64,000 nt of DNA, taken from G965261055 sp965261055 [NCBI: Fibrobacteria bacterium]. GTDB taxonomy: Bacteria > Fibrobacterota > Fibrobacteria > UBA11236. The first letter of the stretch is position 1. Every line of letters starts with the position of its first letter. The stretch spans positions 620,001-684,000 of the forward strand of contig OZ253440.1 of the NCBI GenBank assembly GCA_965261055.1, written 5' to 3'. Positions 1-8,913 of the stretch are shown in pieces. Both the position numbers and the translations under genes were made by a program. The notes beneath the pieces were generated by a model, which searched no databases, was not told where the DNA came from, and worked only from the letters and a program-made list of their open reading frames with translations.

Positions 1-226
1 AATTCAACAAGGAACTAACAACTATTTTTTCTAAAAAATAAAGTGCTTTAGAACCTGTAACCAAGATATTTCCCATATGTGAAACATCAAAAACACCCAC
101 CGCTTTACGCACAGCTAAACATTCTTCTTTAACCTGTCCGTAATGAATAGGCATATTGAAACTGGAAAAATTAGCCATAGAAGCACCCAATTTAAGATGC
201 TTTGAATGTAAAGGTGTCTGTTTCAT
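1..226 (-). CDS. gcvT: Aminomethyltransferase GcvT, N-terminal fragment (runs off window)
   Basis: Glycine-cleavage T protein, which moves the methylene group from the H-protein-bound intermediate to tetrahydrofolate. Only the first 75 or so codons are inside the window. My translation from the ATG at 226 reads MKQTPLHSKHLKLGASM, then FNMPIHYG and VGVFDVSHMG; the FDVSHMG block and the early 'tPLhs.H..lgA.m..F' pattern are family hallmarks. It lies 72 nt downstream of ftsZ on the same strand, so it may be read from the division cluster or from a promoter in that gap. The C-terminal folate-binding part is not visible. Confidence 0.9.
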   Translation of the reverse strand, partial: MKQTPLHSKHLKLGASMANFSSFNMPIHYGQVKEECLAVRKAVGVFDVSHMGNILVTGSKALYFLEKIVVSSLLN

Positions 227-298
227 TAAACCCTCTTTAAACTAAGGATAAGAAACATGTTTTGAATAAAAACAATAGTCTCATTTAAAAAATAGTAT

Positions 299-1495
299 TT
301 ACGCTAAAGGTTTTCTTTTTTTTAAACGGATATAAGCTGGAATATCTAAATCGTCTTGAGTGTCTTCTACTCGTTGTGATTGCGACAAAATATTGATTGA
401 CTCATCAGAAGGGACTTTAAAGTTTTGATAGTCATATGAGGGCTTAACCATTTTCTTAGGAATAACAGCTGGTGTTGGTCTCTCATAATTAGCAGAGCTA
501 ATCTCTTTTTCTTGAAATTCTATAGATCTATCACTTTGGTCAAAACCTGTTGCGACAACAGTTACAGACAAATTATCATTCATATCGGGATCTATCATTG
601 TTCCAAAAATAATATTAGCATTATTATGGTTACCAACAGATTGATGAATGTTCTCCATAATCGTTTCAACTTCGTCCATTTGTAAACAATCCCCTGCAAT
701 AATATTAACAAGAACACCTTGAGAACCCTCTACAGATACATCTTCTAATAAAGGTGATTCTATAGCTTGGTGTAAAGCTTTAAGTGCACGATCCTGCCCT
801 GAAGCCTGCCCTGAACCCATAATAGCTAAACCACCTCTTGTCATAATTGTTTTAACATCAGCAAAATCAATTTGAATTTCACCATGTTTAAGGATAATAT
901 CAGAAATTCCTCTAGTTGCAGAAGTTAAAATTTCGTCTGCTTTTTCGAAAGCCTCTTTAAATTGAATTTTCTTTTCCAAAACCTCTAGTAACTTTTGATT
1001 TGGTATCACAATAATTGTATCAACACTACCCGCAAGTTTCTTTAAACCTTCTTCAGCATGACGGGATCTAATTAAACCTTCAAAAGAAAAAGGTTTAGAA
1101 ACAATTGCAACTGTTAAAATCCCCAACTCTTTAGAAATCTCAGCAATAATAGGGGATGCACCAGTTCCAGTTCCTCCACCCATTCCAGCTGTCAAAAAAA
1201 TCATGTCAGCACCTTCTAAGTGCTTTTTTATGACTTCCCTACTTTCAAGTGCCGAGGCTTCTCCTATTTTTGGATTGGCACCAGCACCTAAACCCTTTGT
1301 TTCTTTTTCACCAATATGGATCCGTTGTGAAGCTTTACTATGATCTAAAGCAATACCATCAGTATTAATTGCAATAAATTCAATACCATTCATATTTTTA
1401 TCAATCATACGATTAATAGCATTTCCGCCGGCTCCACCAACACCTACAACTTTAATTCTAGCGGGTGATTGTTGATTATCTGATTTAAATTCCAT
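299..1495 (-). CDS. ftsZ: Cell division protein FtsZ
   Basis: Tubulin-like GTPase that polymerises into the Z-ring at mid-cell. The 398-aa protein has the nucleotide-binding start VVGVGGAGGNAINRM (about residues 16-30) and the tubulin signature GMGGGTGTGASP (about 104-115). A variable linker ends in a C-terminal peptide DIPAYIRLKKRK, like the conserved tail that binds FtsA. The T7 synergy loop reads EIQIDFADVK: both catalytic Asp are present but the near-invariant Asn of NxDxxD is Gln (CAA codon). It is the last division gene of the cluster, 12 nt after ftsA. Length is normal. Confidence 0.98.
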   Translation of the reverse strand: MEFKSDNQQSPARIKVVGVGGAGGNAINRMIDKNMNGIEFIAINTDGIALDHSKASQRIHIGEKETKGLGAGANPKIGEASALESREVIKKHLEGADMIFLTAGMGGGTGTGASPIIAEISKELGILTVAIVSKPFSFEGLIRSRHAEEGLKKLAGSVDTIIVIPNQKLLEVLEKKIQFKEAFEKADEILTSATRGISDIILKHGEIQIDFADVKTIMTRGGLAIMGSGQASGQDRALKALHQAIESPLLEDVSVEGSQGVLVNIIAGDCLQMDEVETIMENIHQSVGNHNNANIIFGTMIDPDMNDNLSVTVVATGFDQSDRSIEFQEKEISSANYERPTPAVIPKKMVKPSYDYQNFKVPSDESINILSQSQRVEDTQDDLDIPAYIRLKKRKPLA

Positions 1496-1507
1496 AATCC
1501 CTTCCTA

Positions 1508-2755
1508 TTACATAATATTTTTAAAAACATCTTTAAGACCTTTAAAAAGCCCTTTATTTGTTGATTTATTTTTCTTTTTTTTACTCACTCTAGTCATAAA
1601 CTCAGATTCACCCTTTAAGCAACCATATTTTAATAGCCCTATTGCGGTAGAATAAACTACAGCTTCTCGCTCGCTAGACTTAAATGCCTCCAAAAGAGAA
1701 GATCGTCCAGTCCGAACAGGTAAATCATTAAAGAATCGTTTGGCATAATCTGTTGTTCCAGTCACCAAACTGCCTCCGCCAGTAAAAACAATTCCAGCTC
1801 CTAAACGCCTTAGTAACTGCTGCTTTTCTAATTCTGAGGCAATCATAATAAAAATTTCTCTTATACGAGGCTCTACAATGTCTATCAAAGTTTGTTCAGT
1901 CACGATTCTTTTTTGTTGATCTCCCAAACCAGAAACACTTATTTCTCTATGTTCACTACCTTCTTTGTTTAGGCAGTAACCATATTTAATTTTAATCTCT
2001 TCTGCTTCCTCAAAAGAAGTTTTAATCCCAATTGCGATGTCTTTAGTAATATGATTTCCTGCTACTGGAATAATACAAGTATGTCGTACACTACCTTCAA
2101 TAAAAACAGAAACATCCGTTGTACCTCCCCCAATATCAACGAGAGCCACCCCTAATTCTTTCTCACCTTTTTCAAGAACAGCAAAAGAAGAGGCTAAGCT
2201 ACTCAATACAGGTCTTTGTACAGTGCAAGGCAAAAATTCCAATACCTTAAAAATATTTTGCATTGCGGTTCGTTTGGCTGTAATAATATGAACTAAAGTC
2301 TCTAAGCGCACTCCAGTCATTCCTATAGGATCTTTTACTTGAACATTCTCATCCAAACTAAAATACTGAGGAATATAATCTAAAATCTCTCGATCCTCAG
2401 GTAAAGCAATTCCTTTTGCTCTATCTATAGCTCTTTCAACATCGCGATCGGTAACTTCACGATAAACTTTCATCGTTTCAAGACCTTTACTATTTAAAGA
2501 CCTTATATGTGATCCTGAAATATTTACAAATATCTCATAATCTTGATTTACAATATACTCAGAAATTTTGTGATAACTATCCTTAGCTGAACGACTCGCT
2601 TTTTCAATATTGTCAACAAGACCCTTGGTAATACCTTGACTGGCTTGACAGCCCATAGTAAGAATTTTAATATCTGAACTACCCTCTTCAATTTCAGCCA
2701 CAACAACCGCAACTTTAGTACTTGCTATATCAATGCCCATTACAATTTTCGTCAT
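1508..2755 (-). CDS. ftsA: Cell division protein FtsA
   Basis: Actin-like ATPase that tethers FtsZ filaments to the inner membrane. The 415-aa protein shows the phosphate-1 motif IDIASTKVAVVV near the N-terminus, phosphate-2 VDIGGGTTDVSVF (about residue 206) and the adenosine motif IVFTGGGSLVTG (about 322). The extreme C-terminus, GLFKGLKDVFKNIM after a lysine-rich stretch, fits the amphipathic membrane-targeting helix of the family. It sits between ftsQ and ftsZ with gaps of about 10 nt, the usual order, and is surely cotranscribed with them. Confidence 0.97.
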   Translation of the reverse strand: MTKIVMGIDIASTKVAVVVAEIEEGSSDIKILTMGCQASQGITKGLVDNIEKASRSAKDSYHKISEYIVNQDYEIFVNISGSHIRSLNSKGLETMKVYREVTDRDVERAIDRAKGIALPEDREILDYIPQYFSLDENVQVKDPIGMTGVRLETLVHIITAKRTAMQNIFKVLEFLPCTVQRPVLSSLASSFAVLEKGEKELGVALVDIGGGTTDVSVFIEGSVRHTCIIPVAGNHITKDIAIGIKTSFEEAEEIKIKYGYCLNKEGSEHREISVSGLGDQQKRIVTEQTLIDIVEPRIREIFIMIASELEKQQLLRRLGAGIVFTGGGSLVTGTTDYAKRFFNDLPVRTGRSSLLEAFKSSEREAVVYSTAIGLLKYGCLKGESEFMTRVSKKKKNKSTNKGLFKGLKDVFKNIM

Positions 2756-2764
2756 ACTTTTGTC

Positions 2765-3544
2765 TTACTTTAAGTAACCGTAACCACTCACACGTAAATC
2801 TAGATAATCATACTTCTTAAAAAAACTTGAGCTTTTTTGTAAAAGTGATTCCCACAAAGAAAAGACTTTTGAGTAATCTGCGTCTAGTGCAAAAACGAAC
2901 CAAATAGGATAACCATTAACCCAAATTTTGACCTCATCTACTCGATGAATAACAATCTGTGAAATTTGAGAGTAAAGCATATTATTAAAATCGTTTATTT
3001 GTTCTAGGAAAGATACTAAATGATAGAATTCTATCGTATCTAGATTTTGTATTTTTTCAATAATTGGTAAATTTGGTAAAGAAACTGAATTTTGAGGCCA
3101 AGCGATTTTACTTCCTGATTTTGTAACCCCATACCATTTCTTCATTTCTTTTTCATGCCACAAAAGAATCGGTGTTTTTTCCTTAATTTTTACTTTAATA
3201 CGGTTTGGATAATGTTTTGAAATATTAACATCTTGAATCCAAGGATTTTCTAATAACTTTTTTTTATAAATAGAATCATTAAAATCAAGTAAATTTCTAC
3301 CGACTTCCGAGCGAATCGAATCAAAAAAACTATCTTCTACAATATTAACATTCAAAACTCGTACTTTTTTGACCATAAACAAACTATCAAAACTCATATA
3401 CGAAAAAAGATTATACAAAATAAGGTATATTGTAAAACCTAGAATTGCTATGATAATAATTTTTTTAAATAAATGTTTTCTTCGTTTCGATTTCTTAGGA
3501 AAGTTGAAACTAGATTCAGATTTAAAACGAAAATAATCAGACAT
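2765..3544 (-). CDS. ftsQ: Cell division protein FtsQ/DivIB
   Basis: Bitopic division protein that links FtsA/FtsZ to the septal synthase. The 259-aa protein has a basic cytoplasmic start (PKKSKRRKHLFKK), one membrane segment (about residues 28-50) and then a POTRA domain whose end is recognisable as NPWIQDVNISKHYPNRIKVK. The C-terminal beta domain is weakly conserved, as is usual. Its identity rests on this architecture plus its place between murC and ftsA. Confidence 0.9.
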   Translation of the reverse strand: MSDYFRFKSESSFNFPKKSKRRKHLFKKIIIIAILGFTIYLILYNLFSYMSFDSLFMVKKVRVLNVNIVEDSFFDSIRSEVGRNLLDFNDSIYKKKLLENPWIQDVNISKHYPNRIKVKIKEKTPILLWHEKEMKKWYGVTKSGSKIAWPQNSVSLPNLPIIEKIQNLDTIEFYHLVSFLEQINDFNNMLYSQISQIVIHRVDEVKIWVNGYPIWFVFALDADYSKVFSLWESLLQKSSSFFKKYDYLDLRVSGYGYLK

Positions 3545-3550
3545 TTTAAA

Positions 3551-4945
3551 TTACTTTTTATTCTGAGAAAATTTTTGAATTACTTTTTCTCCAATAGATT
3601 CGCGAATCGGTCCCGCTCCCATAAATAAGCAAAAATCCCTTGGCTTTAATTCCGAAACCAATGTTTCTATGAGTTGACTATCTTCTTCAAAAACTTGAGA
3701 TTTTGTAACTTCTTTACCAATCTTTTGATGTATTAAAAAAGAAGTGACACCTTCTATTTTTTTCTCTCTTGACGAAAAAATAGAAGCTAAAAAAACGACA
3801 TCTGCAATAGATAAACTCTTTGCAAAATCTTCAAAAAATTCTTGTGTTCTAGAAAATAAATGAGGTTGAAAAACAACAATTAAACGCTTATAATTCTGTT
3901 TCTTTTTGATAACTGTTAAAGTTGCTAAGACCTCTTGAGGATGATGTGCATAATCATCATAAAATTGAACTTCAGAAACCTCTTTCAATAATTCTAATCT
4001 CCGAGTAACTCCTGGAAATAATTTTAGAGCTGGTGTAATTAAATTTAGATCCATCTTTAAATAATGTGCAAAACCTAAAACGCCTAAAACATTCATAACA
4101 TTATGAAGACCTAACAATGGTAAAAATACTTTCAAAAGTTCTTTGTCTTTATGTTTTAAAACAAAACAAGATCCTTTAGAGTCGTATTCTATTGCAATCG
4201 CTTGATAATCTGCAGTAGAAGATGTTCCAAAAGTAATAATCTTTTCTTGCTTATCTAAAGATAGATTTCCAAAAATTTTCCTTAAATTTTCATCGTCAAT
4301 ATTAATCAAAGATTTACATTTTGTTTGTATTAAAAATTGTACAAAACTTCGTTCTAAATCTGCGTAACCATCATAACAATCTAAATGCTCTTCTTCTAAA
4401 TTATTTAATATTGAGTAGTCTGGAAATAATTTTAAAAAAGAGCGATCATATTCATCAGCTTCAACAATAATACTTTTTCCACCACCAAAAATACAACCTG
4501 TTTTTTGACCCAAAATAGATCCACCTGCAATAATTGTTGGACTTTGATTTAATGATTTCCAAATCCAATAAAATAAATTTGTTGTAGTTGTTTTCCCGTG
4601 CGTCCCTGCAATTGCAAATGAAATTTTATGCTTAAGTAATAATCCTAAGGCTTCCGCTCTTTTAATTATTTTCTTTTTCTTATATTGAGAATGTGCAATT
4701 TTAGAATGGTCTACAGAAATAGCAGAAGAGTAAATAACCAAATCACTTTGATCCAAATAGAATACCTCATTTTCTGAATCAATATTGACACCCTTTTCTT
4801 CCAAATAATCTATCGTAGAAGATTTAACATCATCAAATCCAGAAACATCAAAACCTTTTAATAGAAAAATTTCAGCAAGTGAACTCATCCCTGATCCACC
4901 TATACCAATAAAATGAATTTTTTTAATTTTTTTTAAATCGATCAT
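3551..4945 (-). CDS. murC: UDP-N-acetylmuramate-L-alanine ligase MurC
   Basis: Cytosolic ATP-dependent ligase that adds L-Ala to UDP-MurNAc, the first step of stem-peptide synthesis. The 464-aa protein has the N-terminal nucleotide-binding stretch IHFIGIGGSGMSSLAEI, the Mur ATP-binding loop IAGTHGKTTTTNL (about residue 113), the acceptor-site motif YDDYAHHPQEV (about 330) and a complete C-terminal domain. It is 6 nt after ftsQ and 2 nt before ftsW. The usual upstream neighbour murG is not here. Confidence 0.97.
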   Translation of the reverse strand: MIDLKKIKKIHFIGIGGSGMSSLAEIFLLKGFDVSGFDDVKSSTIDYLEEKGVNIDSENEVFYLDQSDLVIYSSAISVDHSKIAHSQYKKKKIIKRAEALGLLLKHKISFAIAGTHGKTTTTNLFYWIWKSLNQSPTIIAGGSILGQKTGCIFGGGKSIIVEADEYDRSFLKLFPDYSILNNLEEEHLDCYDGYADLERSFVQFLIQTKCKSLINIDDENLRKIFGNLSLDKQEKIITFGTSSTADYQAIAIEYDSKGSCFVLKHKDKELLKVFLPLLGLHNVMNVLGVLGFAHYLKMDLNLITPALKLFPGVTRRLELLKEVSEVQFYDDYAHHPQEVLATLTVIKKKQNYKRLIVVFQPHLFSRTQEFFEDFAKSLSIADVVFLASIFSSREKKIEGVTSFLIHQKIGKEVTKSQVFEEDSQLIETLVSELKPRDFCLFMGAGPIRESIGEKVIQKFSQNKK

Positions 4946-4947
4946 GA

Positions 4948-6069
4948 TTAATAATTTTTGATTTTTTTAATTCTATTCTGATTGAATTGACTACCTTGTA
5001 AAATAAATCCTGTTAAAGCCAAATTAATAATTAAAGCAGAACCCCCATAAGAAATAAAAGGCAACGGCTGACCTGTTACAGGAAGAAAGCCTATACAAAC
5101 CCCGATATGCATACAGCCTGTCACCATAATAGAAATGGTTGACCCTAAAATAACTAACCCTTCATATTTTTCTTTACTTTCAGAGGCTATTTTAAATCCT
5201 CTAAAAACAATCAAAGAAAAAATAATTAAAAAAATCATCAATGCCAAAAACCCTAACTCCTCTCCAATAATGCTAAAAGCAGTATCTGTAAAAGGCATTG
5301 GCAAATAGCCTAATTTTTGAGTACCTTCACCCATCCCTGCACCAAAAATACCACCACTTCCTAAACTAATCAATGATTGTGAAGCTTGATAATTATTAGA
5401 GGAATTAAAAAAACTTAATACACGATAAAGTCTATATGGCTTCAGCAAAATACAAATACTTAAAATAGGCAATACCGCTGAAACTATAATCAATATGTGT
5501 TTAATCTTAAAGCCACCATAAAACAACATTGAGAATGCAATAATTAAAAGAATTAATCCTGAACTATAATCTGGCTGCAATAATAACAATAAGAAAAATA
5601 AAATTGCAACGATAAGTAAATTCAACAAACCTTTTTTAAAGTTATCTTTAATTATATTCTTTTCAGTTATTTTAAGGGAATAAAATAAAATAAAACCTAA
5701 TTTCGCAAACTCAGAAGGTTGAATTCCAAAAATCCACCTTTTAGCTCCATTCAAACTCACAGAATTAGGTGCAACAAGTAAAACAAACAACAACAATAGA
5801 GAAAGAATACCAATTGGCCTTGAAAATTTATACCAAAACGAGAAGGGAATATAAAAAGTAATTAAAAGACATATAAGACCTAGGATTATCTTTTGAAAAT
5901 GAGATACAAAATAAAACAAGTCAGAAAGACCTTTAATTTGAGCATGATTTGCAGAAGAACTGTACATAAAAACTAATCCAAAAATTAATAATATAGAGAC
6001 AGAAATCAAAATAAAACGATCCGAGTCTAAAAACTTTTTTACATAACTTTTTTTTAAAATTCTATTCAC
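4948..6069 (-). CDS. ftsW: SEDS peptidoglycan polymerase FtsW
   Basis: Polytopic SEDS-family glycosyltransferase that polymerises lipid II at the septum together with FtsI. The 373-aa protein has about ten hydrophobic segments. Family motifs seen are SEFAKLGFI (about residue 118), LQPDYSSGLIL (about 165) and the C-terminal GQPLPFISYGGSA. RodA is the main alternative, but position in the division cluster two genes from ftsI favours FtsW. In standard clusters murD precedes and murG follows ftsW; here both junctions are closed (7 and 2 nt), so those genes are truly missing from this locus. Confidence 0.93.
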   Translation of the reverse strand: MNRILKKSYVKKFLDSDRFILISVSILLIFGLVFMYSSSANHAQIKGLSDLFYFVSHFQKIILGLICLLITFYIPFSFWYKFSRPIGILSLLLLFVLLVAPNSVSLNGAKRWIFGIQPSEFAKLGFILFYSLKITEKNIIKDNFKKGLLNLLIVAILFFLLLLLQPDYSSGLILLIIAFSMLFYGGFKIKHILIIVSAVLPILSICILLKPYRLYRVLSFFNSSNNYQASQSLISLGSGGIFGAGMGEGTQKLGYLPMPFTDTAFSIIGEELGFLALMIFLIIFSLIVFRGFKIASESKEKYEGLVILGSTISIMVTGCMHIGVCIGFLPVTGQPLPFISYGGSALIINLALTGFILQGSQFNQNRIKKIKNY

Positions 6070-6076
6070 TTTTACT

Positions 6077-7480
6077 TTAATTAAAATTTAATTTTTCTGC
6101 AAATTTCTCTAAACTAGGACTTCTAGAAGCCTTGACTAAAATCATATCTTCAAGATCCAATAAATCTTTAACCTTGGAAACAGCAGAATCAATTGTCTCA
6201 TATTTGAATACACTACGCTTTGGCATTTTTTTTGAAATAGCTCCTAAACAATACTGTTCTACGCTTTGGCTTTTACCTATACAAATTAAATAATCTATAG
6301 CCTGACTCGCAATATATTCTCCTACTTCAAAGTGTTTTTTTAAACACATTTCCCCCAATTCTTCCATTGCTCCTAAAACAGCAAATTTTCGTCCTTTAAT
6401 CTTAGACAAGGCTAAAATTTCTATAGATTTTTTCATAGAACTAGGGTTTGCGTTATAGCAATCGTTTAAAATAGTAGCACCTTTTATTTTCAAAAGTTGA
6501 TTTCGAATACCATCTGAAACAAAATCACTCAATGCTTTGGAAACTTGTTCTAAACTTAAATTTAATGCACTACACAAAGCAAAAACTAATAATTTATTTA
6601 TAATTTGATGTTCACCAGATAGATTTGATTTAATAAAAAAATGATTTAAGTTAAAAGACGCTCTTTGAAAAGCATCATAAGAAATTGCTTTGACCTTAAA
6701 ATTTTGATTTTGATTTTTCAAGCCTACAGAAATTATTTTAAAATCTTTTCGTTTAATTTTTCTTAAAAAAGAATCATCTCCATTAATAACCAAAGTTCCT
6801 TTAAAAAAGGGTAAAAAAGAAGTTTTTTCAAGGTAGACATTTTCCAGTGTTTTAAAAGACTCTAAATGACTCTCACCTATGTTGGTTAAAATAGCGAAAT
6901 GAGGATTAATAGCATCAAATAAAGGCTTAATTTCTCCTGTATGGTTTGTTCCTATTTCAAAAACGGCAATTTGATGTTGTTCTCTTAAACCCAATAAAGA
7001 TTTTGAAACTCCAATTTTATTATTAAAACTAGCTGGTGTAGATAAAATAAAACCTTTTCCTAACACTTCTTGAAGAGCAAAAGACAAGCAGTTTTTAACC
7101 GTAGTTTTACCATTAGAACCTGTTACTATAATTTTTTTACAATCAAATAAACTTTGGTACCAATGAGCTAAGTCTAATAAACTTTGTTTAGAATCTTTAA
7201 CAAAAAAGAAAGGCACTTCTAACAGCATTTCTTCTAAGCTTTCTTTTTTACTTTCACAAGCAACAACTGCTCTAACTTCTTTTTTTTGGATTATCTTCTC
7301 AATATAATCATGTCCATCAAAGTTCTCACCTTGCAAAGCAAAAAAAATATCACCTTTTTTTATTGTTCTAGAATCTGTTGAAAAAAGGATATGACTTTCT
7401 TTAAAAACAAAAGATTTCGAAGGCTTTCCCAGAACATTTTCTAAATCTAATTCTGAGATTAGCATAAATTTTGATACCAT
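6077..7480 (-). CDS. murF: UDP-MurNAc-tripeptide-D-Ala-D-Ala ligase MurF
   Basis: Cytosolic ligase that adds the D-Ala-D-Ala dipeptide to complete the UDP-MurNAc pentapeptide. The 467-aa protein carries an N-terminal substrate domain with FSTDSRTIKKGDIFFALQG, the ATP loop VTGSNGKTTVKN (about residue 120), FEIGTNHTGEI, and NDCYNANPSSMKKSIE, which is typical of MurF. The start at 7480 overlaps the 3' end of murE by 22 nt; a second Met five codons in (MLISELDL) would shorten the overlap to 7 nt and is equally plausible. ftsW follows after 7 nt where mraY would usually lie. Confidence 0.96.
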   Translation of the reverse strand: MVSKFMLISELDLENVLGKPSKSFVFKESHILFSTDSRTIKKGDIFFALQGENFDGHDYIEKIIQKKEVRAVVACESKKESLEEMLLEVPFFFVKDSKQSLLDLAHWYQSLFDCKKIIVTGSNGKTTVKNCLSFALQEVLGKGFILSTPASFNNKIGVSKSLLGLREQHQIAVFEIGTNHTGEIKPLFDAINPHFAILTNIGESHLESFKTLENVYLEKTSFLPFFKGTLVINGDDSFLRKIKRKDFKIISVGLKNQNQNFKVKAISYDAFQRASFNLNHFFIKSNLSGEHQIINKLLVFALCSALNLSLEQVSKALSDFVSDGIRNQLLKIKGATILNDCYNANPSSMKKSIEILALSKIKGRKFAVLGAMEELGEMCLKKHFEVGEYIASQAIDYLICIGKSQSVEQYCLGAISKKMPKRSVFKYETIDSAVSKVKDLLDLEDMILVKASRSPSLEKFAEKLNFN

Positions 7481-8913
7481 TTTATAGTCTCAACATCACT
7501 CAAATGCACTTTAGAATCACCTAATATTTGATAATCTTCATGACCTTTTCCAGCAATTAAAATACAATCACCCTTCTTAGACTCTTTCAAAGCTTTCAAA
7601 ATACATTCTTTCCGATCTAAACAAATTTGAGTATTTGAATCTTGCTGTATTCCTTCTAAAATATCATTCACTATTTCTTGGGGGTCTTCTAAACGAGGAT
7701 TATCATTCGTAATAAAAATTAAATCACTCAATTCTTGGGCAACCTTCCCCATTAAACGTCTTTTTTGTTTCTCTCTATTTCCTCCACATCCAAATACACA
7801 AATAATACGTTTATAGTTTAATTCTTTTAAACTGATTAAAACCCTTTTTAAAGCGTCTGGGGTGTGAGCATAATCAACAATAGCTAAACGATTCTGATTT
7901 AGAAAAAATGGTTGTAAGCGACCAGATACAACAATAAACTCTATTGATTCATAAATTTTTTGATAAGAAAAATTCAATGAAAACCCTAAAGTAATCACCG
8001 CCAATAAATTTTCTAACTGAACCTCTCCAATCAGTTTTGTTTTAAATAAATAATCTTTATTTTGATAACCTATCTTAAACTCCATTCCTTGGTTGTTCGT
8101 TTGATAAGATTTCAAAAAAACATCTACATTAGCTTGTTCTTTCTTAGAGAATGTCATCCATTTTTTAGGAACTTCCTCAATAAGCCTTTTTCCATATTCT
8201 TGATCAAAATTAACAATACCAATTCCATCTGACGCAAGATATTCCTCAAATAATTTTTTTTTAGCCCCATAATAACTTTCAAAATTTAAATGGTAATCTA
8301 AATGATCTTGAGATAAATTTGTAAAAATAGCTCTGTGATATAAAATGCCATCTACTCTTTTCTGCTCTAAAGCATGAGATGAAACTTCCATAATCAGGGA
8401 ATCACAACCTTTTTCTACACCTTTCTTTAGCAAAGAAGCTAATTCAAATAAACCGGGCGTTGTTAATGAAGATTCTATTTTTTGTTTTCCTAAACTATAT
8501 TGAATCGTACCAAGTTGAATGACTTTTTCCTCTTGAAGCAAAGATTTTATCAAATATGCAATTGTGGTCTTTCCATTTGTACCTGTAATACCACAACAAA
8601 ACTTTAACTTTTTATAAGGATTGCCATAAAAAGAATACACAATACGACTCAAATTTTCTTCTAAAGTTGGTGCATAAATTATAGGAATACAAATATTGTC
8701 CCACCGTTCTAAAGGGATATTTGTTAAAATAGCATAAACTTCGTTATTTATTGCTTCTTGTAGATATTTCTTGTCTATAGTATTTAAAACTAAAAACAAA
8801 TCTCCCTTTTGAGATTTTTGAGAATGATTCGAAATACCCAAAAAAACTTTAGAACAATGTCCCTTGACTCCTAATAGACCAGAATTTTGTATAATTTCAT
8901 CAAGAGATATCAT
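7459..8913 (-). CDS. murE: UDP-MurNAc-tripeptide synthetase MurE
   Basis: Ligase that adds the third stem amino acid (meso-diaminopimelate or L-lysine) to UDP-MurNAc-L-Ala-D-Glu. The 484-aa protein has the ATP loop GITGTNGKTTIAYL (about residue 107), the acceptor-handling TTPG followed by MEVSSHALEQ, NLSQDHLDYH, and a C-terminal TNDNPRLEDP. The last closely matches the DNPR motif that marks diaminopimelate-adding enzymes, so meso-DAP peptidoglycan is inferred. Length is normal. It overlaps ftsI upstream by 4 nt and murF downstream by 22 nt. Confidence 0.96.
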   Translation of the reverse strand: MISLDEIIQNSGLLGVKGHCSKVFLGISNHSQKSQKGDLFLVLNTIDKKYLQEAINNEVYAILTNIPLERWDNICIPIIYAPTLEENLSRIVYSFYGNPYKKLKFCCGITGTNGKTTIAYLIKSLLQEEKVIQLGTIQYSLGKQKIESSLTTPGLFELASLLKKGVEKGCDSLIMEVSSHALEQKRVDGILYHRAIFTNLSQDHLDYHLNFESYYGAKKKLFEEYLASDGIGIVNFDQEYGKRLIEEVPKKWMTFSKKEQANVDVFLKSYQTNNQGMEFKIGYQNKDYLFKTKLIGEVQLENLLAVITLGFSLNFSYQKIYESIEFIVVSGRLQPFFLNQNRLAIVDYAHTPDALKRVLISLKELNYKRIICVFGCGGNREKQKRRLMGKVAQELSDLIFITNDNPRLEDPQEIVNDILEGIQQDSNTQICLDRKECILKALKESKKGDCILIAGKGHEDYQILGDSKVHLSDVETIKWYQNLC

